This document shows positions 7,370 to 15,522 of a DNA stretch of 64,000 nt, in pieces; the first letter of the stretch is position 1; each line of letters starts with the position of its first letter. The DNA lies in the NCBI RefSeq assembly GCF_017565425.1, contig NZ_JAGEMK010000001.1, positions 434,001-498,000 on the forward strand, written 5' to 3'. The notes beneath the pieces are model-generated. The model was not told the origin of the DNA. It searched no databases and worked only from the letters and a program-made list of their open reading frames with translations. A program made the translations under genes and the position numbers. This DNA comes from Actinotalea soli. Its GTDB lineage: Bacteria; Actinomycetota; Actinomycetes; Actinomycetales; Cellulomonadaceae.

Positions 7370-8586
7370 GAGGTGCTCGCGGGGACCAGCGGCTGCCCGA
7401 GGTCGGAGAGCATCGCGCCGAACCACGGCTGCGAGACGTCGAAGGCCTTGCCGCCGGCGATGCGCGGGAACGCGATCGCCTTGAGCCGGTCGCCGTCCTC
7501 CTCGTCGTGGCCGATGACGCCCGACTCGGCCCGCAGGGCGCACTCCACGGCCAGGTCGGTCATCGACTTGATCAGGCGCAGGTCCTCGGCGTTGGCCGCG
7601 GCAGCACGCGAGTAGTAGCCGCTCTTCTGCACCATGACCTTCTCGGCCCCGAGACGCTCCGCGAACTGCTGGGCGAACCACTGGCCCGGGTTGATGGTGT
7701 CGAGCTTGACGTGGCCGAAGGGGTCGCGCTGCACGGTCTCACCCGCGGCCTCGAGCTGCTCGACGATCTCGTGCATCCCGGCGCCCTCGGAGAGGAAGAT
7801 GTTGACGTTGCCGACCTCGTCCATGATGGTCCGCAGACGCGCGGCCTCGGCCTCGATGTCGAGGGCGAGCTCGGGCACGAAGACCGCGTGCACGTCCCAG
7901 CGCTCCCGGGACAGGCCGATGCTCGGCACCCACTCCTGGGTGTCGAGCCAGCGACGGTAGTCAGCAGCGGAGGCGGCCGTGAGCCAGCCGCAGTGCCGCC
8001 CCATGACCTCGTGCACGATCAGCATCCGGTTGCCCGAGCGGTGCTCGCCGATGACGTTGCGCGCGAACCCGGCGGCCTCCTCGGCCGCGGTCCACGCCCC
8101 GAGGGACTGCTTGATCGGCACGACGTCGTTGTCGATCGTCTTGGGCAGGCCGACGACGGTCAGCTCGTAGCCGTTCTCGTGGAGGTAGGCGGCGAGGTCG
8201 GCAGCCGTCGTGTTCGTGTCGTCGCCACCGATGGTGTGCAGCACGTCGACGCCGTCGGCCTTGAGCCGCTCGGCCGCGACGTGCAGCGGGTCCTGGCCCT
8301 CCTGGACCAGACCGCGCTTGACGCAGTCGGCCGCATTGGTCAGCTTGACGCGCGAGTTGCCGATCGGGCTCCCGCCGAAGCGGTGCAGCAGACCCGCCTT
8401 GGCGCGCGCCTCGTCGTCGACCACGATCGAGGTACCCGTCAGCAGGCCGTGGTACCCGTGCTCGTAGGCGATGATCTCGATCTCGGGCGCGATCTCGGTG
8501 TATCGCTCGATGAGACCGCCCACCGCGGAGGAGAGGCAGGGGGCGAAACCGCCCGCGGTCAGCAGGGCGACACGACGAACCGACAT
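7366..8586 (-). CDS. pfp: 6-phosphofructokinase, PPi-dependent type by motif
   Basis: The product is 406 aa of the PfkA superfamily. It has GGDDTN at 120-125 and PKTIDND at 148-154. In the family, Asp after GGD and Lys in PKTIDND (in place of Gly residues) mark pyrophosphate-dependent enzymes, which interconvert fructose 6-phosphate and fructose 1,6-bisphosphate reversibly. Some actinobacterial members with these residues use ATP, so the donor is a prediction. The start is ATG 8586 with a GGAAGG Shine-Dalgarno sequence six bases upstream. It is first of a two-gene unit with DAHP synthase and overlaps it by 4 bp. Confidence 0.85.
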   Translation of the reverse strand: MSVRRVALLTAGGFAPCLSSAVGGLIERYTEIAPEIEIIAYEHGYHGLLTGTSIVVDDEARAKAGLLHRFGGSPIGNSRVKLTNAADCVKRGLVQEGQDPLHVAAERLKADGVDVLHTIGGDDTNTTAADLAAYLHENGYELTVVGLPKTIDNDVVPIKQSLGAWTAAEEAAGFARNVIGEHRSGNRMLIVHEVMGRHCGWLTAASAADYRRWLDTQEWVPSIGLSRERWDVHAVFVPELALDIEAEAARLRTIMDEVGNVNIFLSEGAGMHEIVEQLEAAGETVQRDPFGHVKLDTINPGQWFAQQFAERLGAEKVMVQKSGYYSRAAAANAEDLRLIKSMTDLAVECALRAESGVIGHDEEDGDRLKAIAFPRIAGGKAFDVSQPWFGAMLSDLGQPLVPASTS

Positions 8587-8632
8587 GGTGAACCTTCCGT
8601 TGGGACATCCCCGCCCCGAGCGGCGGACGCGA

Positions 8633-9433
8633 TCATCCTAGTGGCGTGGGCGTGCCGTCCTCGGGCGGGCCCGGAACCTGGACGTCCGGCGCGGGCCGCC
8701 CACCGGGAGCGACCGGTCCGGCCTCCCCCGGCCGCGGGGCGTCGGGGGTGTGGCCGGCCGCGATCCTGGCCTTGGCGGTCGCCGCGTAGATGTCGACGTA
8801 CTCCTGGCCCGAGAGGCTCATCAGGGCGTACATGATCTCGTCGGTCACCGAGCGCAGGATGAACCGGTCGTTCTCCATGCCCTTGTAGCGGCTGAAGTCC
8901 AGGGGCTCGCCGACGACGATGCCGAGGCGCATGGGCTTGGGGATCACCCGCCCGATCGGCTGGGCGACGTCGGTGCCGACCATCGCCACGGGGATCACCG
9001 GCACACCAGACTCGAGGGCCAGCCGGGCCACTCCCGTCTTGCCGCGGTACAGGCGGCCGTCAGGGCTCCGGGTGCCCTCGGGGTAGATGCCGAACAGGTT
9101 CCCCGACTCGAGCACCCCCAGGCCGGTGTTGAGGGCGGCCTCGCTGGCCTTGCCGCCGCCCCGGTCCACGGGGATGGTCCCGACCCCGCGGAAGAACCCG
9201 GCCTTGAGCCGACCCTTGAGGCCTGTGCCGGTGAAGTACTCGGCCTTGCCGATGAACCGGATCTTGCGGGACAGCACTAGGGGCAGGACGAAGGAGTCGA
9301 TCACCGCGAGGTGGTTGCTCGCGAGGATGGCGCCACCGGTCTCCGGGATGTTCTCGATCCCCCGGACCCAGGGGCGGAACATCCCGCGCAGCAGCGGACC
9401 CGCGAGGACCCGCTTCATGAACCAGTAGAACAA
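8633..9433 (-). CDS. plsC: 1-acyl-sn-glycerol-3-phosphate acyltransferase (PlsC type)
   Basis: The product is about 266 aa and should acylate lysophosphatidic acid or a related lipid acceptor at the inner membrane face. It carries the family blocks ASNHLAVIDSFVLP (HX4D), FFRGVGTIPVDRG, GNLFGIYPEGTRSPDG and VPVIPVAMVGT. The C-terminal 40 residues are a Pro/Gly/Ala-rich tail. I prefer TTG 9433 (MFYWFMKRVLAG) because GGAGG lies seven bases upstream; GTG 9463 and ATG 9418 are alternatives. It lies 46 bp upstream of the phosphofructokinase gene on the same strand, so the three genes may be co-transcribed. Confidence 0.85.
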   Translation of the reverse strand: MFYWFMKRVLAGPLLRGMFRPWVRGIENIPETGGAILASNHLAVIDSFVLPLVLSRKIRFIGKAEYFTGTGLKGRLKAGFFRGVGTIPVDRGGGKASEAALNTGLGVLESGNLFGIYPEGTRSPDGRLYRGKTGVARLALESGVPVIPVAMVGTDVAQPIGRVIPKPMRLGIVVGEPLDFSRYKGMENDRFILRSVTDEIMYALMSLSGQEYVDIYAATAKARIAAGHTPDAPRPGEAGPVAPGGRPAPDVQVPGPPEDGTPTPLG

Positions 9434-9501
9434 CCCATCACCTCCGCCGCTGCGTCGACGCACGCCGCACGCAGCGTCCTTCCGACTCTAGAGTGCTCTG
9501 C

Positions 9502-10104
9502 ATGGCCTCACGTCCGCACTCCGCCGATGAGCCCGCCGACGACGCCCACGACCATCTCGACGACGACCTCTCGGTCGACCCGGCCGATGCCCCCGACCCG
9601 ACCGACGTCCAGACGCGCTGGGAGGAGATCGTCGCACAGCTCGGCGACCTCGACCTCGACGTCGACGCGACGGAGGACCCGACGCGGCCCGCCGAGGCTA
9701 CCGCCCCCGGTGACGACCCCGAACCACCCCGTGGACGACGCGCCGAGCCACCGGCCCGGGCCGGCGACGGGGACACCCCGCCAGCCGAGCGGGACGCACC
9801 GGTGCCCGCACCGACCGGGCCACGGGCGTGGAGCCTCGACCCAGCCGTCGAGGAGGCGGAGGAGCACTTCACCCCGCCCGAGCCCGGCCCCGTCCTGGGA
9901 GGTGACCCGTTGCTCACGATGGCGTGGGTCGCCGCGGTCGGCGTACCCGCCCTGGTCCTGCTGGGCATCGTGCTCTGGCGCGACATGCCGACCGTCCTGC
10001 TGCAGGTCGCCGCCGCCGTCTTCGCGGTCGGTCTCGGGATCCTCGTGTGGCGGATGCCCCACGAGCGCGGGGACGACGACCGCGGGAACGGCGCCGTCGT
10101 CTGA
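9502..10104 (+). CDS. Hypothetical membrane protein with acidic N-terminal half
   Basis: The product is 200 aa. Residues 1-125 are acidic and low in complexity, rich in Asp, Pro and Ala, including a conserved-looking VQTRWEEIVAQLGDLDLDVD. Two hydrophobic segments follow near 135-155 and 160-180 (MAWVAAVGVPALVLLGIVLW and VLLQVAAAVFAVGLGILVW), separated by RDMPT. A short charged tail ends the protein. I do not recognise a function. ATG 9502 is preferred over the upstream start at 9493 because TAGAGT (9489-9494) sits seven bases before it. It is divergent from plsC and convergent with the glucokinase gene. Confidence 0.65.
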   Translation: MASRPHSADEPADDAHDHLDDDLSVDPADAPDPTDVQTRWEEIVAQLGDLDLDVDATEDPTRPAEATAPGDDPEPPRGRRAEPPARAGDGDTPPAERDAPVPAPTGPRAWSLDPAVEEAEEHFTPPEPGPVLGGDPLLTMAWVAAVGVPALVLLGIVLWRDMPTVLLQVAAAVFAVGLGILVWRMPHERGDDDRGNGAVV

Positions 10105-10110
10105 GCAGGG

Positions 10111-10134
10111 GGGCGCCGGCGTGGCCCGGCGCCC
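10111..10134. terminator. GC hairpin between convergent genes
   Basis: The stem GGGCGCCGG / CCGGCGCCC has a 6-base loop. A second hairpin (CGGCTCTGA-cc-TCAGAGCCG, 10142-10161) covers the glucokinase stop codon just beyond it. Together they probably end transcription from both sides. Confidence 0.65.
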
Positions 10135-10152
10135 GCGCGCACGGCTCTGACC

Positions 10153-11100
10153 TCAGAGCCGCGCCAGGTCGGCCGCTCCGACGATCCCCGCGTCGTTGCC
10201 TGCCGCAGCGAGCTCGATGCGGGCCTCGGGACGGAAGCCGCGCCCGGAGAGCTGCGCGAGGAACGCCTCGCGCGCGGGCTGGAGGAGCAGGTCGCCCGCC
10301 GCGCCGACTCCGCCGCCGACCACGACCAGGGCAGGGTCGAGGAGGGCCGCGACCGAGGCAGACCCGGCACCGATCCACCGCCCGAGCTCAGCCAGCAGCT
10401 CGACGGCCAGGGGGTCGCCCTCCTGCGCCGCGACCGTGACCGACGGCCCGCTCACCAGGGCCGCCTCGCCTCCCGCGAGCTCGAGGAGGCGAGCAGCACG
10501 ACTGGGGTCCGCTGCGGCGGCCTGCCGAGCCTCACGCACCAGGGCGCTGCCCGAGGCGTACTGCTCCCAGCACCCTCGCAGCCCGCACCCGCACAGGTGC
10601 CCCTCGGGGACCACGCGGACGTGCCCGACCTCGGCAGCCACGCCCCAGGCCCCGCGCACCAGCTGACCGCCGACCACGAGGGCACCGCCGAGCCCCGTGC
10701 CGACCGTGAGAAGCAGCATGTCGTCCACGTCGCGGCCCGCGCCGAAGCGGAACTCCGCCCACCCGGCGGCGTTCGCGTCGTTCTCGACCACGACGCGCAG
10801 GTCGGGGTCGCCGACGAGGGAGGCGATGCGGTCCCGCAACGGGTAGTCGCGCCAGGCGATGTTCGCACCGAAGAGCGCTGTCGCACGGTCGGAGCTGATG
10901 AACCCCGCCGCGGCGACGCCGAGCGCGTGGACCTCGTGACCTGCAGACAGCTCCCGATAGAGGTCCGCGACAGCGCGGTCGATCTCAGCGGCGTCACCGG
11001 CGACGGTGCTGCGCTTGGCCTGGGCCAGGATGACGCCGGCCTCGTCGACCAATCCGGCGGCGATCTTCGTCCCGCCGATGTCCACACCGATCGCGTACAT
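10153..11100 (-). CDS. glkA: Glucokinase, ROK family
   Basis: The product is 315 aa. The N-terminal phosphate-binding signature is IGVDIGGTKIAAGLVD. The sugar-binding ENDANAAGWAEFRFGAG block contains the catalytic Asp, and TVGTGLGGALVVGG follows. The zinc site CGCGLRGCWEQYASG identifies a ROK kinase. There is no N-terminal helix-turn-helix, so this is an enzyme rather than a NagC-type repressor. It should phosphorylate glucose in the cytoplasm; other hexoses cannot be excluded. The start is ATG 11100. It is divergent from the acyl-CoA ligase gene with a 128-bp gap. Confidence 0.88.
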   Translation of the reverse strand: MYAIGVDIGGTKIAAGLVDEAGVILAQAKRSTVAGDAAEIDRAVADLYRELSAGHEVHALGVAAAGFISSDRATALFGANIAWRDYPLRDRIASLVGDPDLRVVVENDANAAGWAEFRFGAGRDVDDMLLLTVGTGLGGALVVGGQLVRGAWGVAAEVGHVRVVPEGHLCGCGLRGCWEQYASGSALVREARQAAAADPSRAARLLELAGGEAALVSGPSVTVAAQEGDPLAVELLAELGRWIGAGSASVAALLDPALVVVGGGVGAAGDLLLQPAREAFLAQLSGRGFRPEARIELAAAGNDAGIVGAADLARL

Positions 11101-11228
11101 GTCCGTCCTTGCTGCCGAGGGGGTCCTGCAACGTGTCCAGGCGCAGGCTACCCACGTCGCGCCCTCCCAGGTCGGGACTCTCAGACTCTGTATGGTCGAG
11201 CCATTATCCGTCTGCCACTGGAGTCAGC

Positions 11229-13049
11229 ATGGACGAGTTCCACAGCCCCCCCGTCGTCGAGATCGACCCCTCCGAGAACCTGAGCACCCTGCTCGCCGGT
11301 CGCGTGCAGTCGAAGCCCGACGCTCCCCTCATCGAGCACAAGGCGACTCCCGACGGCCCGTGGCAGTCGATCACGGCCCGCGAGTTCGACGCGCGGGTCG
11401 TCGCCGTGGCCAAGGGTCTCGTCGCCCGCGGGGTCGAGCCCGGTCAGAGCGTCGGCATCATGAGCCGCACCCGGTACGAGTGGACCCTTCTCGACTTCGC
11501 GATCTGGGCCGCCGGCGCGGTCCCGGTGCCGCTGTACGAGACCTCCTCGGCCGAGCAGGTCGAGTGGATCCTCACCGACGCCGACGTCCGCCTCCTCGTC
11601 GTCGAGACCTCCGAGCTCGCCACCACCGTCGAGCAGGTGCGCCCCAAGGCCCCGCACCTCGGGGACGTCCTGGTGCTCGACGACGGCGCCGTGGACATGC
11701 TCGTGAGGGACGGCCAGGAGGTCGCCGAGACCGAGATCACCCGCCGACGCGCCCTGGCGACCACCGCCGACGTCGCGACGATCATCTACACCTCAGGGAC
11801 CACGGGTCGCCCCAAGGGCGCTGAGCTCACCCACGGCAACTTCGTGTCCCTCACCCGCAACGCCGTCGCCAAGCTCGGCGAGAAGGTCTGCCCGCCCGGG
11901 TCCCGGACCCTGCTCTTCATGCCCCTCGCCCACGTCTTCGCCAGGTTCATCGAGGTCCTGGTGATCCCGGCGGGAGCGGTCCTCGGACACACCCCCGACA
12001 CCAAGAACCTGCTCGCCGACCTCGGCACCTTCCAGCCGACCTTCATCCTCTCCGTGCCGCGGGTCTTCGAGAAGGTCTACAACTCCTCGGAGCAGAAGGC
12101 CGCGGCGGGTGGCAAGCGAGGCATCTTCCAGCGCGCCGCCAAGACCGCCATCGTCTACTCACGAGCCCTGGACACCCCCGGCGGCCCCGGACCGTGGCTC
12201 AAGCTCCAGCACAAGGTCGCCGACGTCCTGGTCCTGTCCAAGCTCCGCAAGGCGCTCGGCGGACGTGCCGAGTGGGCCATCTCCGGCGGCGCTCCCCTGG
12301 GGGAGCGGCTCGGCCACTTCTACCGGGGTGTCGGGCTCCAGGTCCTCGAGGGCTACGGCCTCACCGAGACGACGGCCCCCGTCTCGGTGAACCTCCCTGA
12401 CGCGACCAAGATCGGCACCGTCGGCCCACCGCTTCCCGGGCTCGCCCTGCGAGTGGCGCCGGACGGCGAGATCCTCGCCAAGGGCGACGGTGTGTTCCTC
12501 GGCTACCACAACAACACCGAGGCCACGCAGGCCGCCTTCGAGGACGGTTGGTTCCGCACCGGCGACCTGGGGTCGATGGACGAGGACGGCTTCGTCCGGA
12601 TCACCGGCCGCAAGAAGGAGATCATCGTCACGGCCGGGGGGAAGAACGTCGCCCCCGCCGTGCTCGAGGACCGCCTGCGCGGACACCCCTTGGTGAGCCA
12701 AGTCGTGGTGGTCGGCGACGAGAAGCCGTTCATCGGTGCCCTGATCACCCTGGACGCCGAGGCCCTCCCCGGCTGGCTGTCGACCCACGGCTTGCCGGAG
12801 ATGGACGTCGCGACCGCTGGCGAGAACCCTGAGGTGCGCGCTGCCCTGGACCGGGCGGTCGACCGCACCAACCAGGCCGTCTCGCGGGCGGAGTCCATCC
12901 GCCGGTACACGGTGCTCACGACCGACTTCACGGTCGAGAACGACTACCTGACACCGTCGATGAAGGTGAAGCGCTCGCTGGTCATCAGCGACTTCACCGC
13001 GCAGATCGAGGAGCTCTACGCGAACGTCGGTGACCACGACCACTCCTGA
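11229..13049 (+). CDS. fadD: Long-chain fatty acid-CoA ligase (AMP-forming)
   Basis: The product is 606 aa. It has the P-loop IIYTSGTTGRPKGAELTHGN (A3), GYGLTETTAPVSVN (A5), the GWFRTGDLG motif (A7) and ITGRKKEIIVTAGGKN, with a C-terminal catalytic Lys candidate in PSMKVKR. The enzyme should activate long-chain fatty acids to acyl-CoA via acyl-AMP. It resembles the bacterial FadD15/FAA1 group, with no transmembrane segment. ATG 11229 is chosen because the family N-terminus starts there and CTGGAG lies just upstream; the longer in-frame start at 11109 would read through the divergent promoter region. Confidence 0.88.
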   Translation: MDEFHSPPVVEIDPSENLSTLLAGRVQSKPDAPLIEHKATPDGPWQSITAREFDARVVAVAKGLVARGVEPGQSVGIMSRTRYEWTLLDFAIWAAGAVPVPLYETSSAEQVEWILTDADVRLLVVETSELATTVEQVRPKAPHLGDVLVLDDGAVDMLVRDGQEVAETEITRRRALATTADVATIIYTSGTTGRPKGAELTHGNFVSLTRNAVAKLGEKVCPPGSRTLLFMPLAHVFARFIEVLVIPAGAVLGHTPDTKNLLADLGTFQPTFILSVPRVFEKVYNSSEQKAAAGGKRGIFQRAAKTAIVYSRALDTPGGPGPWLKLQHKVADVLVLSKLRKALGGRAEWAISGGAPLGERLGHFYRGVGLQVLEGYGLTETTAPVSVNLPDATKIGTVGPPLPGLALRVAPDGEILAKGDGVFLGYHNNTEATQAAFEDGWFRTGDLGSMDEDGFVRITGRKKEIIVTAGGKNVAPAVLEDRLRGHPLVSQVVVVGDEKPFIGALITLDAEALPGWLSTHGLPEMDVATAGENPEVRAALDRAVDRTNQAVSRAESIRRYTVLTTDFTVENDYLTPSMKVKRSLVISDFTAQIEELYANVGDHDHS

Positions 13050-13055
13050 GCTCTT

Positions 13056-13085
13056 CCGGGGGGTCGGTGCGGACCGGCCCCCCGG
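13056..13085. terminator. Hairpin after the acyl-CoA ligase gene
   Basis: A 13-bp stem (CCGGGGGGTCGGT / ACCGGCCCCCCGG) with one G-T pair and a 4-base loop lies 6 bp past the stop codon and before the convergent small gene at 13134. Confidence 0.8.
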
Positions 13086-13133
13086 GCAGGGCAACCCGCA
13101 CCTCGACCGGGGCTGAACGCTCCCCCGTCCGGC

Positions 13134-13337
13134 TCATCCCGCGCGCACGAGCCGGAGCGGCGGGACGAGGCCGCCGCGGGCGAGGACCCCGAGGGCCGCC
13201 TGCTCTGCCTCGTCGAGGTCGACCGGGGCCGGTGGCGGCGGGGCCGCACCCGGCCGCACGGGCACGGTGAGAAAGGTCACCACGCAGTCGGTGCAGGCGG
13301 CTCCCCGCACGGTGCAGCTTCCGCAGTCGATCATCAT
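13134..13337 (-). CDS. Small conserved Cys-rich protein
   Basis: The product is about 67 aa. It opens MMIDCGSCTVRGAACTDCVV, a CxxC...CxxC arrangement that could bind a metal or an Fe-S cluster. The C-terminal half reads DEAEQAALGVLARGGLVPPL. This pattern recurs as an uncharacterised small actinobacterial protein; I know no function for it. Starts at ATG 13337 or 13334 are both possible. TAGCGT on the minus strand (13350-13345) is seven bases before 13337, so a leaderless transcript is likely. The gene shares its promoter region, a long inverted repeat, with the DEDDh/GIY-YIG nuclease gene on the other strand. Confidence 0.75.
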   Translation of the reverse strand: MMIDCGSCTVRGAACTDCVVTFLTVPVRPGAAPPPPAPVDLDEAEQAALGVLARGGLVPPLRLVRAG

Positions 13338-13344
13338 GCGACGC

Positions 13345-13413
13345 ACGCTAGGGGCCCCCACCGACACGCCCCCGGCGAGCCGCGGCGACCGTGTCGGTGG
13401 GGGCCCCTAGCGT
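13345..13413. promoter_or_regulatory. Perfect 24-bp inverted repeat forming a symmetrical divergent promoter
   Basis: The arms at 13345-13368 and 13390-13413 are exact reverse complements around a 21-bp spacer. Each arm's outer end is a TAGCGT -10 element seven bases from a start codon (13337 minus, 13421 plus). The core reads GGGGCCCCCACCGACACG on the left. The two divergent genes therefore have the same promoter sequence. It may also serve as a regulator operator, or form a cruciform. Confidence 0.8.
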
Positions 13414-13420
13414 CGCCGTC

Positions 13421-15178
13421 ATGCAGCAGCCAGGCACCCTCGCGCTCCAGCCGACCCTCGAGGAGATCGGCACCCCGCTCGCCGAGGTGACCTTCGTCGT
13501 CCTGGACCTCGAGACCACCGGAGGCAGCCCGGCCACCTCCGCGATCACCGAGGTCGGCGCCGTGAAGGTCCGTGGCGGCGAGGTCCTCGCCGAGCTGCAG
13601 ACGCTGGTCGACCCCGGTGGTCCCGTGCCCGCGCACATCGCGACGCTGACGGGCATCACCACCTCGATGGTCCACGGTGCGCCACGGATCGAGCAGGTCC
13701 TGCCCGACCTCCTCGAGTTCCTCCGAGGCGCGGTCCTCGTGGCACACAACGCAGCCTTCGACGTCGGCTTCCTCAAGGCGGCGGCCCGCGACCACGGGTA
13801 CCCCTGGCCCGCGCCCCAGGTCCTCGACACGGTGGCCCTGGCGCGGCGAGCCGTCGGTCGCGACGAGGTGCCCAACCACAAGCTCGGCACCCTCGCCGGC
13901 TACTTCCGTGCCACGGTCACCCCAGATCACCGTGCCCTGTCGGACGCGCGCGCCACGGTCGACGTGCTGCACGCGCTCCTGGGTCGTCTGGCCCCGCTCG
14001 GGGTGACCCATCTGGAGGACCTCGCGACCGCGACCGACCCGGTCCCCCCCGCTCGCCGCCGCAAGCGCCACCTCGCCGACGGCCTGCCCGACGCCCCGGG
14101 GGTCTACCAGTTCCGTGACGCCCGGGGCGAGGTGCTCTACGTCGGGACCTCGACCTCGATCCGCACCCGGGTGCGCAGCTACTTCACCGCGGCCGAGCAC
14201 CGGAGACGGATGAACGAGATGGTCATGCTGGCCGAAGAGGTGGTCCCGGTGGTCTGCGGGACCACCCTCGAGGCCAGGGTCCGCGAGCTGCGTCTCATCG
14301 CCGAGCACGGCCCGCGCTACAACCGACGCTCGCGCTTCCCCGAACGCATGCCGTGGGTACGCCTGACGGTCGAGCCCTTTCCGCGGTTGAGCATCACCCG
14401 CGAGGTCCGGCCCGAGGGTCAGCCCCCGGGCCGGGCCGAGGCGCACATCGGCCCCTTCAGCAGCAGGTCGACCGCCCAGCGTGCGATCGAGGCCCTCCAC
14501 GCGACCTTCCCGGTGCGACAGTGCTCACCGCGCCTGCCGCGCATCCCGGGCCCGGGCGCGAGCTCGTGCGCCCTCGCCGGCATGGGACGGTGCGGTGCGC
14601 CGTGCACAGGGGGGCAGGACGAGGTCGGGTACGCCGCCGTGGTCGAGGCCGTCAGGGCCGCGATGCTCACCGACCCAGGGCCTGTGCTCGACGTCCACGC
14701 AGCGCGCATCGCCGCCCTGACCGGCGAGGAGCGCTACGAAGAAGCGGCTGCGTGGCGCGATCAGCTCGCGGCCTTCCTGCGAGGGACCGCACGCGCCCAA
14801 CGGTCCGCACGCCTGTCCGCCCAGTCCGAGCTCCACGCCGCGCGTGCGGTGCCGGGAGGCGGCTGGGAGCTCGTCGTCGTGCGTCACGGCCGGCTCTGCG
14901 CCACGACCACGAGCCCAGCGGGAGTGGATCCCCGTCCCCTGCTGGCGGCGCTCGTAGCCACCGCGGAGCAGCCCGACGCACCGGTGCTGCCCGCCTCGGC
15001 GGCCCACCCCGAGGAGACGGACCTGGTGCTCGCGTGGCTCGAGCAGCCCGGCGTGCGGCTGGTCGCGGCCGGGGACCACTGGGCGTGCCCGGTCCGGGGG
15101 GCCGAGCGCCTGACGGACCCGGCAGCGACGGCGGCGGCCGTCGCCGCGGCAGGTCCAACCGGTCTGGTCGCGGCATGA
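13421..15178 (+). CDS. DEDDh exonuclease / GIY-YIG (UvrC-N-like) fusion nuclease
   Basis: The product is 585 aa. The N-terminal DEDDh 3'-5' exonuclease domain covers about 23-190: VLDLETTGG, HNAAFDVGFL and DHRALSDARAT supply the acidic residues and His. A GIY-YIG endonuclease domain follows (about 213-295): GVYQFRDARGEVLYVG, an Arg in IRTRVRSYF and a Glu in TLEARVRELRLIAEHGPRYN. The C-terminal part has Cys residues (RQCSPRLP, CALAGMGRCGAPC) like UvrC and Cho homologues. This resembles actinobacterial 'DNA polymerase III epsilon / UvrC-like' proteins and suggests a DNA-repair nuclease. It lacks the UvrC RNase H-like and helix-hairpin-helix parts. ATG 13421 is set by TAGCGT-N7; an upstream in-frame start at 13391 would only translate the inverted repeat. 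Confidence 0.85.
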   Translation: MQQPGTLALQPTLEEIGTPLAEVTFVVLDLETTGGSPATSAITEVGAVKVRGGEVLAELQTLVDPGGPVPAHIATLTGITTSMVHGAPRIEQVLPDLLEFLRGAVLVAHNAAFDVGFLKAAARDHGYPWPAPQVLDTVALARRAVGRDEVPNHKLGTLAGYFRATVTPDHRALSDARATVDVLHALLGRLAPLGVTHLEDLATATDPVPPARRRKRHLADGLPDAPGVYQFRDARGEVLYVGTSTSIRTRVRSYFTAAEHRRRMNEMVMLAEEVVPVVCGTTLEARVRELRLIAEHGPRYNRRSRFPERMPWVRLTVEPFPRLSITREVRPEGQPPGRAEAHIGPFSSRSTAQRAIEALHATFPVRQCSPRLPRIPGPGASSCALAGMGRCGAPCTGGQDEVGYAAVVEAVRAAMLTDPGPVLDVHAARIAALTGEERYEEAAAWRDQLAAFLRGTARAQRSARLSAQSELHAARAVPGGGWELVVVRHGRLCATTTSPAGVDPRPLLAALVATAEQPDAPVLPASAAHPEETDLVLAWLEQPGVRLVAAGDHWACPVRGAERLTDPAATAAAVAAAGPTGLVAA

Positions 15179-15209
15179 TGAGGCCACCACCACTCTCGGA
15201 GGACCACCC

Positions 15210-15491
15210 ATGATCACCGCCATCGTCATGATCGACGCCGACCCCTCACGCATCCCGGAGATCTGCGCCGAGGTCGCCGAGGTCCCCGGTGTCTCCGAGG
15301 TCTACTCGGTGACCGGCGAGGTCGACCTCGTGGCGATGGTGCGCGTACGAGAGCACGACCAGCTCGCCGAGGTCATCGCCGACCGCCTGAGCAAGGTCGA
15401 GGGCGTGGTCCGCACCCAGACCTACATCGCCTTCCGTGCCTACTCCCAGCAGGACCTCGACCAGGCCTTCGACCTCGGTCTGGACGGCTGA
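15210..15491 (+). CDS. Stand-alone Lrp/AsnC effector-binding (RAM) domain protein
   Basis: The product is 93 aa and consists of just the ligand-binding half of an Lrp/AsnC regulator: ITAIVMIDADPSRIPEICAE, GVSEVYSVTGEVDLVAMVRV and EGVVRTQTYIAF. The DNA-binding helix-turn-helix is absent. Such proteins form octamers that bind amino acids and may modulate full-length Lrp proteins. The start is ATG 15210 with GGAGG seven bases upstream. It follows the nuclease gene by 31 bp on the same strand and is convergent with trpD. The ligand is unknown. Confidence 0.85.
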   Translation: MITAIVMIDADPSRIPEICAEVAEVPGVSEVYSVTGEVDLVAMVRVREHDQLAEVIADRLSKVEGVVRTQTYIAFRAYSQQDLDQAFDLGLDG

Positions 15492-15522
15492 ACCACCCGC
15501 CGACCCGCACCGCTGCGGCCGG

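Noticed and set aside
8633-9463. GTG 9463 as the plsC start
   Set aside because: The purine-rich run upstream is 13 bases away, while TTG 9433 has GGAGG at seven bases; kept only as an alternative.
10142-10161. Palindrome over the glucokinase stop codon as an operator
   Set aside because: Its position at the end of two convergent genes fits a terminator better.
13391-13420. N-terminal extension MSVGAPSV on the nuclease and, mirrored, on the small Cys-rich protein
   Set aside because: Both extensions are only the inverted repeat translated from each side; the -10 elements there place transcription starts further in.
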